Shown here piece by piece: positions 1 to 8,825 of a stretch of 64,000 nt of DNA (its first letter is position 1; the number at the start of each line of letters is the position of its first letter). Source of the stretch: CBDCWQ01 sp965223435 (lineage in GTDB: Bacteria > Myxococcota > Kuafuiibacteriia > Kuafuiibacteriales > Kuafuiibacteriaceae); assembly GCA_965223435.1 (NCBI GenBank), contig CBDCWQ010000001.1, positions 371,158 through 435,157 of the forward strand, given 5' to 3'. The position numbers were made by a program, and so were the translations under genes. The notes under the pieces are model-generated. The model was not told the DNA's origin, searched no databases, and was given only the letters and a program-made list of their open reading frames with translations.

Positions 1-861
1 TATGCGCTCCGCATGAACGAAGTGCTTCAGCACGTGGTATCCACGGCCGACGTATCGGCCCATCCTCTTTTGGCCTATCGGGTCCCCCGGCGGGTCGAAG
101 TGGTGGCAATGTCCTCGAATCGAGGCCTGTGCGGGAGCTTCAACGCCCACATCATCCGCTCGACCGAACGGTTCCTCACCGAAAACGAGCACGGCTACGA
201 CCAGATCCACTTATCCACCATCGGCAAAAAGGGACAGGATCACTTTCGCAGAAAAGGCGTCTCGCTTCGGGCCAACTACGACAACGTTTGGGAAGACCTC
301 GACTTCGAAACCGCCAACCGGATCGCGGTCGATTTGTCCGAACGTTTTCGCGGAGGTGAACTCGATGCCGTGTATCTCCTCTACAACGAGTTCAAGAGTG
401 CCATCTCTCAAAACGTCACGCTCAAGCAATTGCTCCCCATTCGGCCCCTGGATGAATGGCGCGAAACCCGGGCCGCCAAAGTGGGCGAACTCGCCTCCAT
501 TTCCGGAGACGCGCGCGCGGCCGCCGGCCTAGACGAGGATCTCAGCAGACCCGAAGCCGCCCAAGCCTGGGACGAACCCATCGACACCGCGCAAGAGGGC
601 TACGAGCACATCTTCGAACCTGGCCGCCAAGAAGTGCTCGACGAGCTTCTTCCCCAGCACCTCGCGGTCCAGATTTGGCGCGCCCTCCTCGAGTCGACGG
701 CGGCGGAGCACGGCGCCCGCATGAGTGCCATGGATGCCGCTTCAAGGAACGCCAAAGACATGATCGGAAAGCTCACGCTGCACGTGAATCGGGCACGCCA
801 AGCCGCGATCACCCGAGAACTGATGGAGATCGTGAGCGGCGCCGAGGCCCTCAAGGCCTGA
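1..861 (+). CDS. atpG: F1Fo ATP synthase gamma subunit, 5' end outside window
   Basis: This is the central rotating stalk of F1 ATP synthase, coupling proton flow to ATP synthesis. The frame is open from base 1 and reads YALRMNEVL, matching the end of the conserved N-terminal helix, so roughly 30-45 residues lie upstream and the ATG at 13 is internal. The family motif SSNRGLCGSFN follows, and the C-terminal helix ends ARQAAITRELMEIVSGAEAL, almost the textbook signature. Between LLPI and the conserved FEP motif (about 447-600) there is an Ala/Glu-rich insert of about 30 residues relative to the E. coli protein. The next gene is mpl, 5 bases downstream, rather than the usual atpD. Identification is very secure. 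Confidence 0.97.
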   Translation, partial: YALRMNEVLQHVVSTADVSAHPLLAYRVPRRVEVVAMSSNRGLCGSFNAHIIRSTERFLTENEHGYDQIHLSTIGKKGQDHFRRKGVSLRANYDNVWEDLDFETANRIAVDLSERFRGGELDAVYLLYNEFKSAISQNVTLKQLLPIRPLDEWRETRAAKVGELASISGDARAAAGLDEDLSRPEAAQAWDEPIDTAQEGYEHIFEPGRQEVLDELLPQHLAVQIWRALLESTAAEHGARMSAMDAASRNAKDMIGKLTLHVNRARQAAITRELMEIVSGAEALKA

Positions 862-866
862 TTTTC

Positions 867-2294
867 ATGGCCAAGTCTCCCAAGCATGTCCACCTGATCG
901 GAATCTGCGGAACCGGTATGGGCACCTTCGCGGGCCTCTTAAAAGCCGCGGGCTACGAGGTTCGCGGCAGCGACGCCAACGTCTACCCACCGATGTCCGA
1001 CAGCCTCAAAGAATGGGGCATCCCGGTCCTGAGCGGATACGCATCCGAAAACCTCGAGCCCACACCAGACCTCGTCATTGTGGGCAACGCCATCCGAAAG
1101 TCCAACCCGGAGGCCGCCCGAGCCAGAACCGAAAACCTCCCTTCCACGTCCATGGCCAAAGCTCTGGGCGACCTCTTCTTGAAGGGACGTCACAGCATTG
1201 TGGTCTCCGGCACCCACGGCAAAACCACCACCACCAGTTTGATGGCCTGGATCCTCACCCATAGTCATCGGGATCCATCGATGTTTGTCGGCGGTATTCC
1301 CGAAAACTTTCAAGCCGGTTTTCGCCTCGGCAAAGGAGACCACTTTGTCGTCGAAGGCGACGAATACGATTCCGCCTACTTTGACAAGGTGCCCAAGTTT
1401 CTCCACTACGAGCCGCGCACGTTAATCTTGACTTCGTTGGAGTTCGACCACGCCGACATCTACGAAAACGTAGAAGAGATTGAGGCCGAATTTTCGAAAC
1501 TGATCGCCCTCGTGCCGCCCGGAGGACGCATCCTGGCCTGCGCCCACGAGGCCCGCATCCGGGATCGGCTGAAAACGACCAAGGCCCGCGTAGAAACGTA
1601 CTCGGCAGCCGGCGACGCCGATGCGACCTGGCACGCCCAAAACCTCGTCTTCTCTGAGCGTGGCTCCGAATTCTCGGTCTTTCACGAAGGCATCAAACTG
1701 GGCCGTTTTGCGCTCGGCTTGGGGGGTAGACACAACGTAGAGAATGCGGTTGCAGCCATCGCCTTGGGGGCCGGCCTCGGTCTTTCAGTCCACGAACTCA
1801 AGGAGGCCGTCCGAAGCTTCAAAGGCGTCAGGCGGCGCCAAACCATCCGAAGCGAAGCCCGCGGCATCCGCATCATCGACGACTTTGCGCATCACCCCAC
1901 CGCAGTCAAACAAACGGTGGAGGCCATTCGAAAAAGGTACCCCGCTGGGCGCCTTTTTGCAGTCTTCGAACCCCGGACCGCCACCAGCTCTAGGCGCTTT
2001 TTTCAGTCGGCCTACGCCGGGGCATTTCATGGCGCCGACGAAACCATCATTGCCCCTGTGGGCCGTTCCGAGATTCCACCCGAGGCCCGACTCGACACCG
2101 AACAGCTCGCAAAGACCATCACCAACAAGGACGGCCACCGAGCCCGCGCCGCCAGAACCATCGACCAAATCGTCGAGCTGTTGGTCCATGAAGCCCAAAC
2201 CGGCGACACCATCTTGCTGATGTCCAACGGAGGCTTTGGCGACATCCACCGGAAGCTGGAAGACGCCTTTTCGTCCACCCCGCCCCCAACCTAG
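867..2294 (+). CDS. mpl: UDP-N-acetylmuramate:L-alanyl-gamma-D-glutamyl-meso-diaminopimelate ligase
   Basis: This Mur-ligase family enzyme attaches recycled murein tripeptide to UDP-MurNAc in the cytoplasm. It has 475 residues, normal for the family. The N-terminal Rossmann motif GICGTGM is followed by GSDANVYPPMS, which is characteristic of Mpl rather than MurC. The ATP-binding loop is GTHGKTTTTS, followed by EGDEYDSAYFD and the C-terminal DDFAHHPTAV motif. The ATG at 867 is chosen because it begins the Rossmann strand directly; the open frame extends back to 456 only as a shadow inside atpG. It lies 5 bases after the atpG stop and is probably co-transcribed. All ligase motifs look intact. 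Confidence 0.95.
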   Translation: MAKSPKHVHLIGICGTGMGTFAGLLKAAGYEVRGSDANVYPPMSDSLKEWGIPVLSGYASENLEPTPDLVIVGNAIRKSNPEAARARTENLPSTSMAKALGDLFLKGRHSIVVSGTHGKTTTTSLMAWILTHSHRDPSMFVGGIPENFQAGFRLGKGDHFVVEGDEYDSAYFDKVPKFLHYEPRTLILTSLEFDHADIYENVEEIEAEFSKLIALVPPGGRILACAHEARIRDRLKTTKARVETYSAAGDADATWHAQNLVFSERGSEFSVFHEGIKLGRFALGLGGRHNVENAVAAIALGAGLGLSVHELKEAVRSFKGVRRRQTIRSEARGIRIIDDFAHHPTAVKQTVEAIRKRYPAGRLFAVFEPRTATSSRRFFQSAYAGAFHGADETIIAPVGRSEIPPEARLDTEQLAKTITNKDGHRARAARTIDQIVELLVHEAQTGDTILLMSNGGFGDIHRKLEDAFSSTPPPT

Positions 2295-2676
2295 TGGAAA
2301 AGACCCGGGCCCAATCGCGTCGTTCCCACTGCACGGAATAGGGGATAGCCGCGAAGGACGGAAGCCCCGGTTCAAGTAGGGTTATCCGGAAGTTGGCGGC
2401 CGGTACGCCCTATTGAGCTTTGGCCTCTGCCCACCGAAGCTGCCTTTGACCCATCGAAAACGGTCCGGCGGCGCCAAAAAAGCGTTTCAGTCGCCCAACA
2501 AACTTCGTCGCCCCCCGGCGGAGACCGGTCTTCATGCACGAGGGAAGCGTCTTGAAACGCCATCAAAAAGAGTTCACGGACAGCAAGAATCCGGTTGCGT
2601 TTGCCGCGGCCGCAAGCTTACTTCCGTGCTCCTTGACCTTTAGGTCGGGGCAAGACAGTCCAGGGAGAAGGATATC
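2295..2676. other. Intergenic region upstream of the decayed sialidase-like gene
   Basis: These 382 bases carry no convincing gene. The short frames here lack ribosome binding sites and protein-like composition. The last bases hold a good Shine-Dalgarno stretch (AGGGAGAAGGA at 2662-2672) six bases before the GTG at 2677. A short GACCT/AGGTC inverted repeat lies near 2634-2646. I see no clear sigma-70 promoter or intrinsic terminator after mpl. Confidence 0.5.
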
Positions 2677-2773
2677 GTGAGACGGCAGCGGCGCAAGGGG
2701 CGTTGGCCCCTGTTTATGGCATTGGGGTTGTGTGCGGCATCGGGCCCTCAACCGGGCGCGCAGGAAGTGATGC

Positions 2774-5002
2774 GCGCCAGAAGTCTGGGAGCCAGGCTGG
2801 AACCTCGTCACCCTGGATTGGACTTGCGTGGGTTCGCAAGCCTCGACCGAGGCAGAAGCGGTGTGGGCGTCTCGGTTGCTTTCTTCGGGTGGGGTTTTGT
2901 GGGAGGCGCTCGACGCTTCTTCACCATCGTCGGTTTCACCGGATGCGGCGAGTTCATCCAAAGCTTACTGGGTGTTTTCTGAGAAGCGCCAAGAGGTCTC
3001 ACTTCCGTGTGTGGCTTGGACAAGCTCCGGCGACCTGGGTGGTGGGACTCGTTGGGACGCAAGGGCGCAACGGTATGTGGCCTCGGCGAGCGTGAATACC
3101 TCTGACGAGCCGGTCGAACCACGTCCACCCGAGACGTTTCAGGCGATCTTGGACGGACGGGACGCGGCCTTTCGGTGGAATGCATCGGAGCGCTTCACCG
3201 ACGGCGGGCCCATACCCGCCAAGGCCTCGATTCGATATCGCGTGTATCGTGACGGTGTACCCGTCTTTGAGAGTCAAGATACCCGCTTCGAAGACAGACT
3301 TCCAAGCGACGGCCCCCACCGATACTACGTGACCGCGAGCGTGGTCGATCCCTCGGGAGCTTATTGGGAATCGAAGCGTTCGGAAGACATCGACATGGTG
3401 TCGGTGGTCTCTTCCCTCCCCAAAGCGCATGATGCCTTCGAGGTGCCGGTCGCGGTGACCCAGATTGCGGGTGCTGCGCTCCCGCAGCTGGCCTTTATCG
3501 AATATGGGGGTGAATTGGTTGCGCACTTGGCGTTTGTGGTTCGGGACCAGGGCACTGGTCTGGGGGATCATGTTCGATACCTTCGAAGTGTGTCGGGTGG
3601 GCGACGGGGTTCTTGGAGCCCACCTCTTTCACTGAAAAGCGGGGACGGGGGAGAGATTTCGGACCTCGCCATTTCAAGCCATCGTGCTCAGGTTGTATTG
3701 GCGTGGATCGAGAAGGGGCCGAGCGTGCAAGGAAGCAGCACGAGTCGCGTTCAGGTTCTCGAAAGCGACGACAGTGGGGTGACATGGCCAACGGCGCCTC
3801 GGGTGGCCCGCCACAATGACCACTGGAAGCGCGGCCTAAACCTGGCGCATGACGTTTTGGGGGCCCTGCACGCCGTGTGGGGCGAGGCAGGCAAGGTGTA
3901 CTACGTCAAGGACTTTTTGGGTAAGCCACGCAATGTATTTGACGTACCTCGCCGCAAAATCGCGGATGAGATCGTGAAGCACAAGGTTCGGTACGAAGAA
4001 GGAGATTCTGGCTGTCGTTGTGCGGACTGCTGGTGTGAGGAGTCGTATGTGCTCGGGGGCACCGACGACGCTGATGTGCACTGGGTGGAAGAGCACACCA
4101 TGCATGAGCCGTCACTTCACGTAGACCAGCGTGGTGTTCATATCGTGGCTCGGCGAAGCGCGATGTGGGACAACGTACCGGTCCCGAATCCGGCCTGGGA
4201 CGCAATGCTCGCTTCCGAGCCCGTGTACAGCCAAGAAAGGATCTACGGAGAGCGGGTTACGCGACCGGTGGTGGGTTGGCGCAAGACGTGGAAGCGTGCA
4301 AGAGAGCCTGGCGACGAAGCCGAACTTTCGAAGCTTGGCGTGTCGTTTCAGTATCTATACGCCGGAACTTGGCACCACGGCGATCGCATTGTGCTTGCGC
4401 AGCGGCCACTCGATGGCGTGCTTCCGGCATGGCAGATCACGACCTTGGATGCCGGGGGTGATTCGGCGGAGGATCTGCTGGCGCACCCAGGAATCGGAAG
4501 CGGTCCGGAGGGTAGACTCTACGCGGTTTACGAACGGGGGCCATCAAGAGACCCGAACGCCCTGGGCCACAACGCCCTTGTCTTGATGCATTCGGAGGAC
4601 GGGGGACAGAGTTGGTCGGCGGGGAGGGCCGTGGGTCAGGGATACATGCCGAAGCTTGCCTCGACCTCGAACACCCTCGCGGTGCTTTCGTATGCGCCTT
4701 ACGCGGGCGATGACGGTCCGAGAAAAACGCCCGGAGGTGTCATTCAACTGGCGCGAACGTCTGATGGCCGCGCCTTTACGCACGAAACGGTCAACGTGTT
4801 CTGGAATCCCAAGCGGAGCGAGGACGAAGTGGCGGCTGCTGGGGCGGTTCATCGCCACACCCACGGCACGGATGCCGACGCACTCGAGGGGGTACCTGTT
4901 TTGGTGGCCCACGACGATTTGTTGGCTGCAGCTTGGGTGGGTGCGCCCCAGGGTCCACTCGGAAGCCAAGACGTGCCTGGTGGCTCGGGCGGCAGTGCTT
5001 GA
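2774..5002 (+). pseudogene. Longest open segment: FN3-like and BNR/sialidase-like repeats
   Basis: This frame-2 segment holds most of the recognisable protein. An FN3-like beta-sandwich spans about 3200-3385 (YRVYRDGVPVFESQ to RYYVTASVVDPSG). It is followed by sialidase-type propeller blades with Asp-box-like motifs SDDSGVTWP (about 3767) and SEDGGQSWS (about 4592). A cysteine-rich insert CRCADCWCEE lies near 4014. The sialidase catalytic arginine triad cannot be assigned by eye, so enzymatic activity is not claimed. The segment ends in a stop at 5000-5002, while frame 0 continues the protein with VLEPSDIETRVVMSAERSL. The GTG at 2828 is unlikely to be a genuine start because the frame is already coding-like upstream. 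Confidence 0.55.
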
Positions 5003-5293
5003 ACCCAGCGACATCGAAACCCGTGTTGTGATGTCGGCTGAACGCTCTTTGGTGTCAGGGCGAGCTTCCGCGTTTCACGTGCAGGTCGAAAACCAGTATC
5101 ACGTGGCGGTTCCCGAGTCACTCGGCAACCTTCGTTTTGTCGAGGATTTCGCGCCGGACAAGGCTTCGCTCGCAAACACTTACACCTTGGGTGGCCCTAC
5201 GGCGACGCTCTGGCGGGCATTCGACGGTGAGACGGAGCAGGTTTCGCTTTCGGTTCAAAGTAACCGTCACCAGGGCGTAGGGCTTGAGTCCAC

Positions 5294-5800
5294 GCCGATT
5301 TCTTCGGGCTCGCCGTGGACTATGCATCGCTTGCAGACGAAGAAGTGCATAAGATTGCAGCCTGCCTTCAGTACACCATCAATGCATTTGTCAAAGAGCT
5401 GCCTTTTGACGAGGCTCCGCAAGAACGTCTTTATCTCGGCACCCACTACTTTCCTTCGGACTTTCGTGACCCTTACATCGATCTGAGTCCCGAGGAGCAA
5501 AGAAAACAGCCTAAATCTTACCATCTTGAAGCGACGGCGGGCGTCATTTTGGGGCTGTGGCGTTTCGCGGACGAGACCGAACACGCCGCGGGCGCGGGCT
5601 TCGATCGGATGGCGAATGCGTTGTGGGCCAAGATGCAGCACTTTGTGCGGGATCATGACTTTCCGTACTCGAGTCAGCGGATTCACAATCTTTCGACGCA
5701 GCTTCAATCGAGCACTGCGGCCATTTGGTTCATCGACGTATACGACTATGTACGGGGCGACCATGGCCATTTCGATCGGCCCCCCCGACTTCGATTTTGA
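5294..5800 (+). pseudogene. Middle open segment of the decayed locus, unknown domain
   Basis: The segment reads in frame 2 from about 5294 (ADFFGLAVDYASLADEEVHK) to a stop at 5798-5800 that arises just after a C7 tract. Skipping one C there restores a coding-like frame (DFDFEATTPPSASDLATALG). The sequence is rich in charged and aromatic residues and may be largely helical. I do not recognise a family. No Shine-Dalgarno precedes the GTG at 5315, which supports reading it as an internal piece of the upstream gene rather than a separate gene. Confidence 0.45.
5780..5786 (+). repeat. C7 homopolymer at a frame break
   Basis: Seven consecutive C residues sit exactly where the reading frame of the decayed locus switches from frame 2 to frame 0. 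One C fewer would join the two coding segments. This fits slipped-strand insertion, or a base-calling error at a homopolymer. Confidence 0.6.
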
Positions 5801-5883
5801 GGCCACCACGCCACCGTCGGCGTCGGACTTGGCGACCGCTCTCGGGACGATGGTCGGTGGTTTGACAACCGGACAATTTCAGG

Positions 5884-6639
5884 ATGCGCCGCCCCGGGGT
5901 AGCAGCACAGTGGGGTGCTCGACTCTTGTTAGCCCCGAGTCGTTTGGCGTCTCGTTTCGGGGTGCCTGCGACGCGTTGGTTGGACGAGGTCGCGAAACTG
6001 CCCAAAGAGTGGATTTGGGGCGCGGTGGTGGGGCTGGACGCGGCGGCCTACCTATCGAGCGCACAGGTGGATGTCGGCCTGGAAACGATTTTGGTGTCAG
6101 ACCGGGCGCCGACCTCACCGCTTTGGGAGCGCGTCGGCGTGGTGTCCTCCGAAGCGGTGGTGGTTCAGCCTGCGGGAACGCACTTCAAAAACGAAGAAGT
6201 GCTTCGGGCCGACGTGTTGATTCACCCCGAGGGCCCCGTCTTGGAGAACCCACTTTCGAATCCCGGATTGCGGTTCGACCAGCACGGTGTGTACCTCATT
6301 CAGATCGACTGGCTCGGCCTCGAACTCCCTCTGGGGCACTTTGGTGTTTTGAGGCCCAGCGCCGAGTCCTTGTGGCCGGTTTTCAAACTGAAAACTTCGC
6401 GCCCTCGCTCGGAGCTTCTGGAAAGCTTTGTGCACAGTCACAAGTTCTGGCAACACATCGCGCCCTTTGCCGACACGCTCCCTTCCCAGGAGCGCATCGC
6501 CTTTTTATATATCGTAGAGCTCATGATTCGCGGGGAGTTCGACCGCGCGAGCGCCGAACGCTTTGTGGTGGGGGCAAGCAGCAGCGCAAAAAACGACAAA
6601 CCACCACCCGACGTTTCGTCAAGTCCCCAAGAAGGTTAA
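5884..6639 (+). pseudogene. 3' open segment of the decayed locus, unknown function
   Basis: This frame-1 segment of about 250 residues (from RRPGVAAQWGARLLLAPS to the stop at 6637-6639) looks genuinely coding. It contains conserved-looking blocks such as WIWGAVVGLDAAAYLSSAQ and LRFDQHGVYLIQIDWLGLEL. The ATG at 5884 has no separated Shine-Dalgarno, and coding signal precedes it in another frame, so I treat it as the end of the decayed gene. It could instead be an independent small gene. No family is recognised. It ends 19 bases before the metallopeptidase-like gene, so the two may once have been one transcription unit. Confidence 0.45.
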
Positions 6640-6658
6640 AGGCCCAGCAGAAAGGGCA

Positions 6659-8764
6659 ATGCTGAACTTGCGCATGCTCCGTGCTATGCCCCCGTACTTC
6701 GAGCTCAATCGACGCTTCTATAGGCATTTCAAGCACGGGGTCCTTCTGTTCGCCAAAAAGTTTCACGGGGACATGAAACAGTTAACTCGTTTTTTTCAGC
6801 TGATTGAGCAAGATACGCTGTTCAATGAGGCACTAGATAAGGGTTTGTATCAGATTCACTTTCATGTCACGAGCAAAGAGAGCCCCAACCTGCCAGCGCC
6901 CTCGATGGAAACGCTTGAGGAGGGAATCGCGGTGACCGGCTTTGTACGGGATTTCGAAGCGAATGGCCTTCATGCGCTCTGGCGTGTCTTTGTCGACATA
7001 CTTGTTGCGGGCGGAATCGTCTGGCCCGAGCTTGCACCAAACGGAACGCTCGCTGTCGTGACGCAAAACGGAAGAATACGCACCTCGGACAAGCCTCGAG
7101 ATACCGTGACCGATGATCTTGTTTTTGTCGTCACTGCTTCGCGCTGGCTCCCAAGGGACCAGGCCCCCCGTATTGTCGTGCGCCATTTTTCTCGAGGATG
7201 GGTCATCATTTACCACCATAATGAGAACATGATTGAGACCGTCATTGACACGGATCTGGCGCCCACGTCCGACGAGTATAAGGACGTGAAGTTGCTGATC
7301 ACCGAGCAGGTGCTGGATTTCCAAGATGTCGTTGCGGATGAAGAGTCCTCATTGGATCGCATTCAGGAACAAATGCTGTTCTTCCCTTCAGCAGCAGTCG
7401 GTCTTTGGGCGCCAGAGGAATACGAGTGGCTCGCGGGTCTTAACCTCGAATCGGCGTCCTACCGCGTATACGACACTGGGCTGAAAGTGACGACGGCAGA
7501 GAGCGGGAGTACGTCAGTCAAGATTGCGGAGATGCGGGTACAACATGGTCAAGATCAAGATCGATGGATGCATTTCGCGGTGGTACCCGGACCACAAGGT
7601 GACCGACTCCTGATCGAGTACACCTGGGACTGGAAGGAGAACGCACGATCTGCGAAGCAAACCCCACGGTATGTTGCGGTGCCGGACAACACACCCGAGC
7701 GGCAGAAGCTGTTCGATCGTATTCTTCGAGAGATCAACACCGTGCCGAGTACGGCTCTCGATGGCAAAACAGCCCTCCTGTTCTTTGGCGCTGACTTCTT
7801 AGCCGGGCTTCTGCCCGGCGTGCAGCTGATTGGCCCCGTAGACAGCTCCGACAGCCGATCTCGGATTTTTGAGGCGATCGAGTCCGACTACCTCGTGGCA
7901 GACAGTCTCCGTGTGGCGATGGAGGACCATGGGCTTACCTTCGCGACTGACGAGTACCAATTTGTCCCCATTTCCATAGGGCACAGCCTTGTCTACGTTC
8001 CGGAGCAGAAGGCGATATTCAAGCTCTTTGGCGGGTACGGTACAAACATGGGTCGTGAGGACTTTGCGGATGCAGTGTACCACGAGATCTGGCACAACCG
8101 GTTTTTCTCGTTCTCGCAAACGTTTCGGAAGGCTGTCTATGATCGGTTCCATACGAAGCCATACTTTATCCGCCAGCTGTCCTACCTTGAAATCGACTCT
8201 GTCCATGGAAGCAAAAAAGAATATGAAGAGCGTTTTGCAACCGAAGCCATGTCGACGTGGAGCGAGCTGTTTCGTACCGCAATGCGTCAGTCGCCTGACA
8301 ATCCAACACCCTTTCGGCTCCGCAAGATGATTCAGGAGCGGGCCACGCTGGAAATCTTTGCGCGGGCGGCTGAAAGCCTCCGTTCCGGGAAGCTGTCCAA
8401 AGAGCAGTACGACGACATGACCAAGAAAATCGCGGCTTGGAATAATTTGGAAACGGACGATCGGGTTTCGGACGCAATGTACGAGCTCATTCGTCAAGCA
8501 GATCCCGAGCGCATTCTGAACGCACCTTACGATGGACCCGAGCTTGAGTACCACATCCAACCAGGAGAAATCCTTCTGTTCGAAAAGGCGCTGCCGCCAT
8601 TTATCAAGACAACGCTCAATAAGCACGGGTACACGAGTCATGAGGCCGTATGGAAAAACGACGCCCATGCAAAAAAAGTTTGGGACGAACTCCGCAGGGG
8701 CCTAGACGAACGTCTGCGCGATTACCGAGAGTTTGACGAGGACGACAGCCGCAGCCCCGAATAG
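6659..8764 (+). CDS. Putative zinc metallopeptidase (HExxH...E), otherwise unknown
   Basis: This 701-residue protein is not recognised over most of its length. Near the C-terminal third it has HEIWH at residues 475-479, a perfect HExxH zinc motif. About 48-54 residues later comes YEERFATEAMSTW (E523, E524, E529), where a third glutamate ligand would sit. That spacing and context resemble the anthrax lethal-factor-like (ATLF) group, known from general knowledge and not tested here. There is no signal peptide or membrane segment. The ATG at 6659 follows a weak AAAGGG; the open frame extends back to 6563 inside the preceding gene. Base composition looks visibly less GC-rich than the neighbours, hinting at acquisition. 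Substrate is unknown. Confidence 0.6.
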   Translation: MLNLRMLRAMPPYFELNRRFYRHFKHGVLLFAKKFHGDMKQLTRFFQLIEQDTLFNEALDKGLYQIHFHVTSKESPNLPAPSMETLEEGIAVTGFVRDFEANGLHALWRVFVDILVAGGIVWPELAPNGTLAVVTQNGRIRTSDKPRDTVTDDLVFVVTASRWLPRDQAPRIVVRHFSRGWVIIYHHNENMIETVIDTDLAPTSDEYKDVKLLITEQVLDFQDVVADEESSLDRIQEQMLFFPSAAVGLWAPEEYEWLAGLNLESASYRVYDTGLKVTTAESGSTSVKIAEMRVQHGQDQDRWMHFAVVPGPQGDRLLIEYTWDWKENARSAKQTPRYVAVPDNTPERQKLFDRILREINTVPSTALDGKTALLFFGADFLAGLLPGVQLIGPVDSSDSRSRIFEAIESDYLVADSLRVAMEDHGLTFATDEYQFVPISIGHSLVYVPEQKAIFKLFGGYGTNMGREDFADAVYHEIWHNRFFSFSQTFRKAVYDRFHTKPYFIRQLSYLEIDSVHGSKKEYEERFATEAMSTWSELFRTAMRQSPDNPTPFRLRKMIQERATLEIFARAAESLRSGKLSKEQYDDMTKKIAAWNNLETDDRVSDAMYELIRQADPERILNAPYDGPELEYHIQPGEILLFEKALPPFIKTTLNKHGYTSHEAVWKNDAHAKKVWDELRRGLDERLRDYREFDEDDSRSPE

Positions 8765-8825
8765 CACGGCAACAGTCCACTGCCCTCCACCGGGGCTCAA
8801 GGAAATTCGGCACACGCTATGCCGC

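Larger units (their letters stand above)
2677..6639 (+). pseudogene. Frameshifted secreted sialidase/FN3-like protein (whole locus)
   Basis: One long coding tract appears to run through this locus but changes frame about five times. It starts at the GTG at 2677 with a strong Shine-Dalgarno and a basic-hydrophobic signal peptide (MALGLCAASG core). It moves to frame 2 near 2774-2780, to frame 0 near 4955-4990, back to frame 2 near 5285-5297, to frame 0 at a C7 tract (5780-5786) and to frame 1 near 5885-5905. Protein-like composition continues across each break. Four of the shifts fit a single inserted base each and the fifth a single lost base. The rest of the 64 kb shows no such breaks, so real decay is more likely than general sequencing error. 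The 3' part could be a second gene; the exact number of genes is uncertain. Confidence 0.6.

Noticed and set aside
456..866. Upstream extension of the mpl reading frame
   Set aside because: It lies inside atpG, is Arg/Pro-rich shadow sequence, and the Rossmann strand starts right after the ATG at 867.
2340..2400. GGTTCAAGT near 2371, like a tRNA T-loop
   Set aside because: The flanking bases do not form a T-stem and no acceptor or anticodon arm can be drawn.
7799..8668. Minus-strand frame of 289 codons opposite the HExxH protein
   Set aside because: The plus frame is open for 733 codons with a zinc motif; the minus frame has no domain or ribosome binding site.
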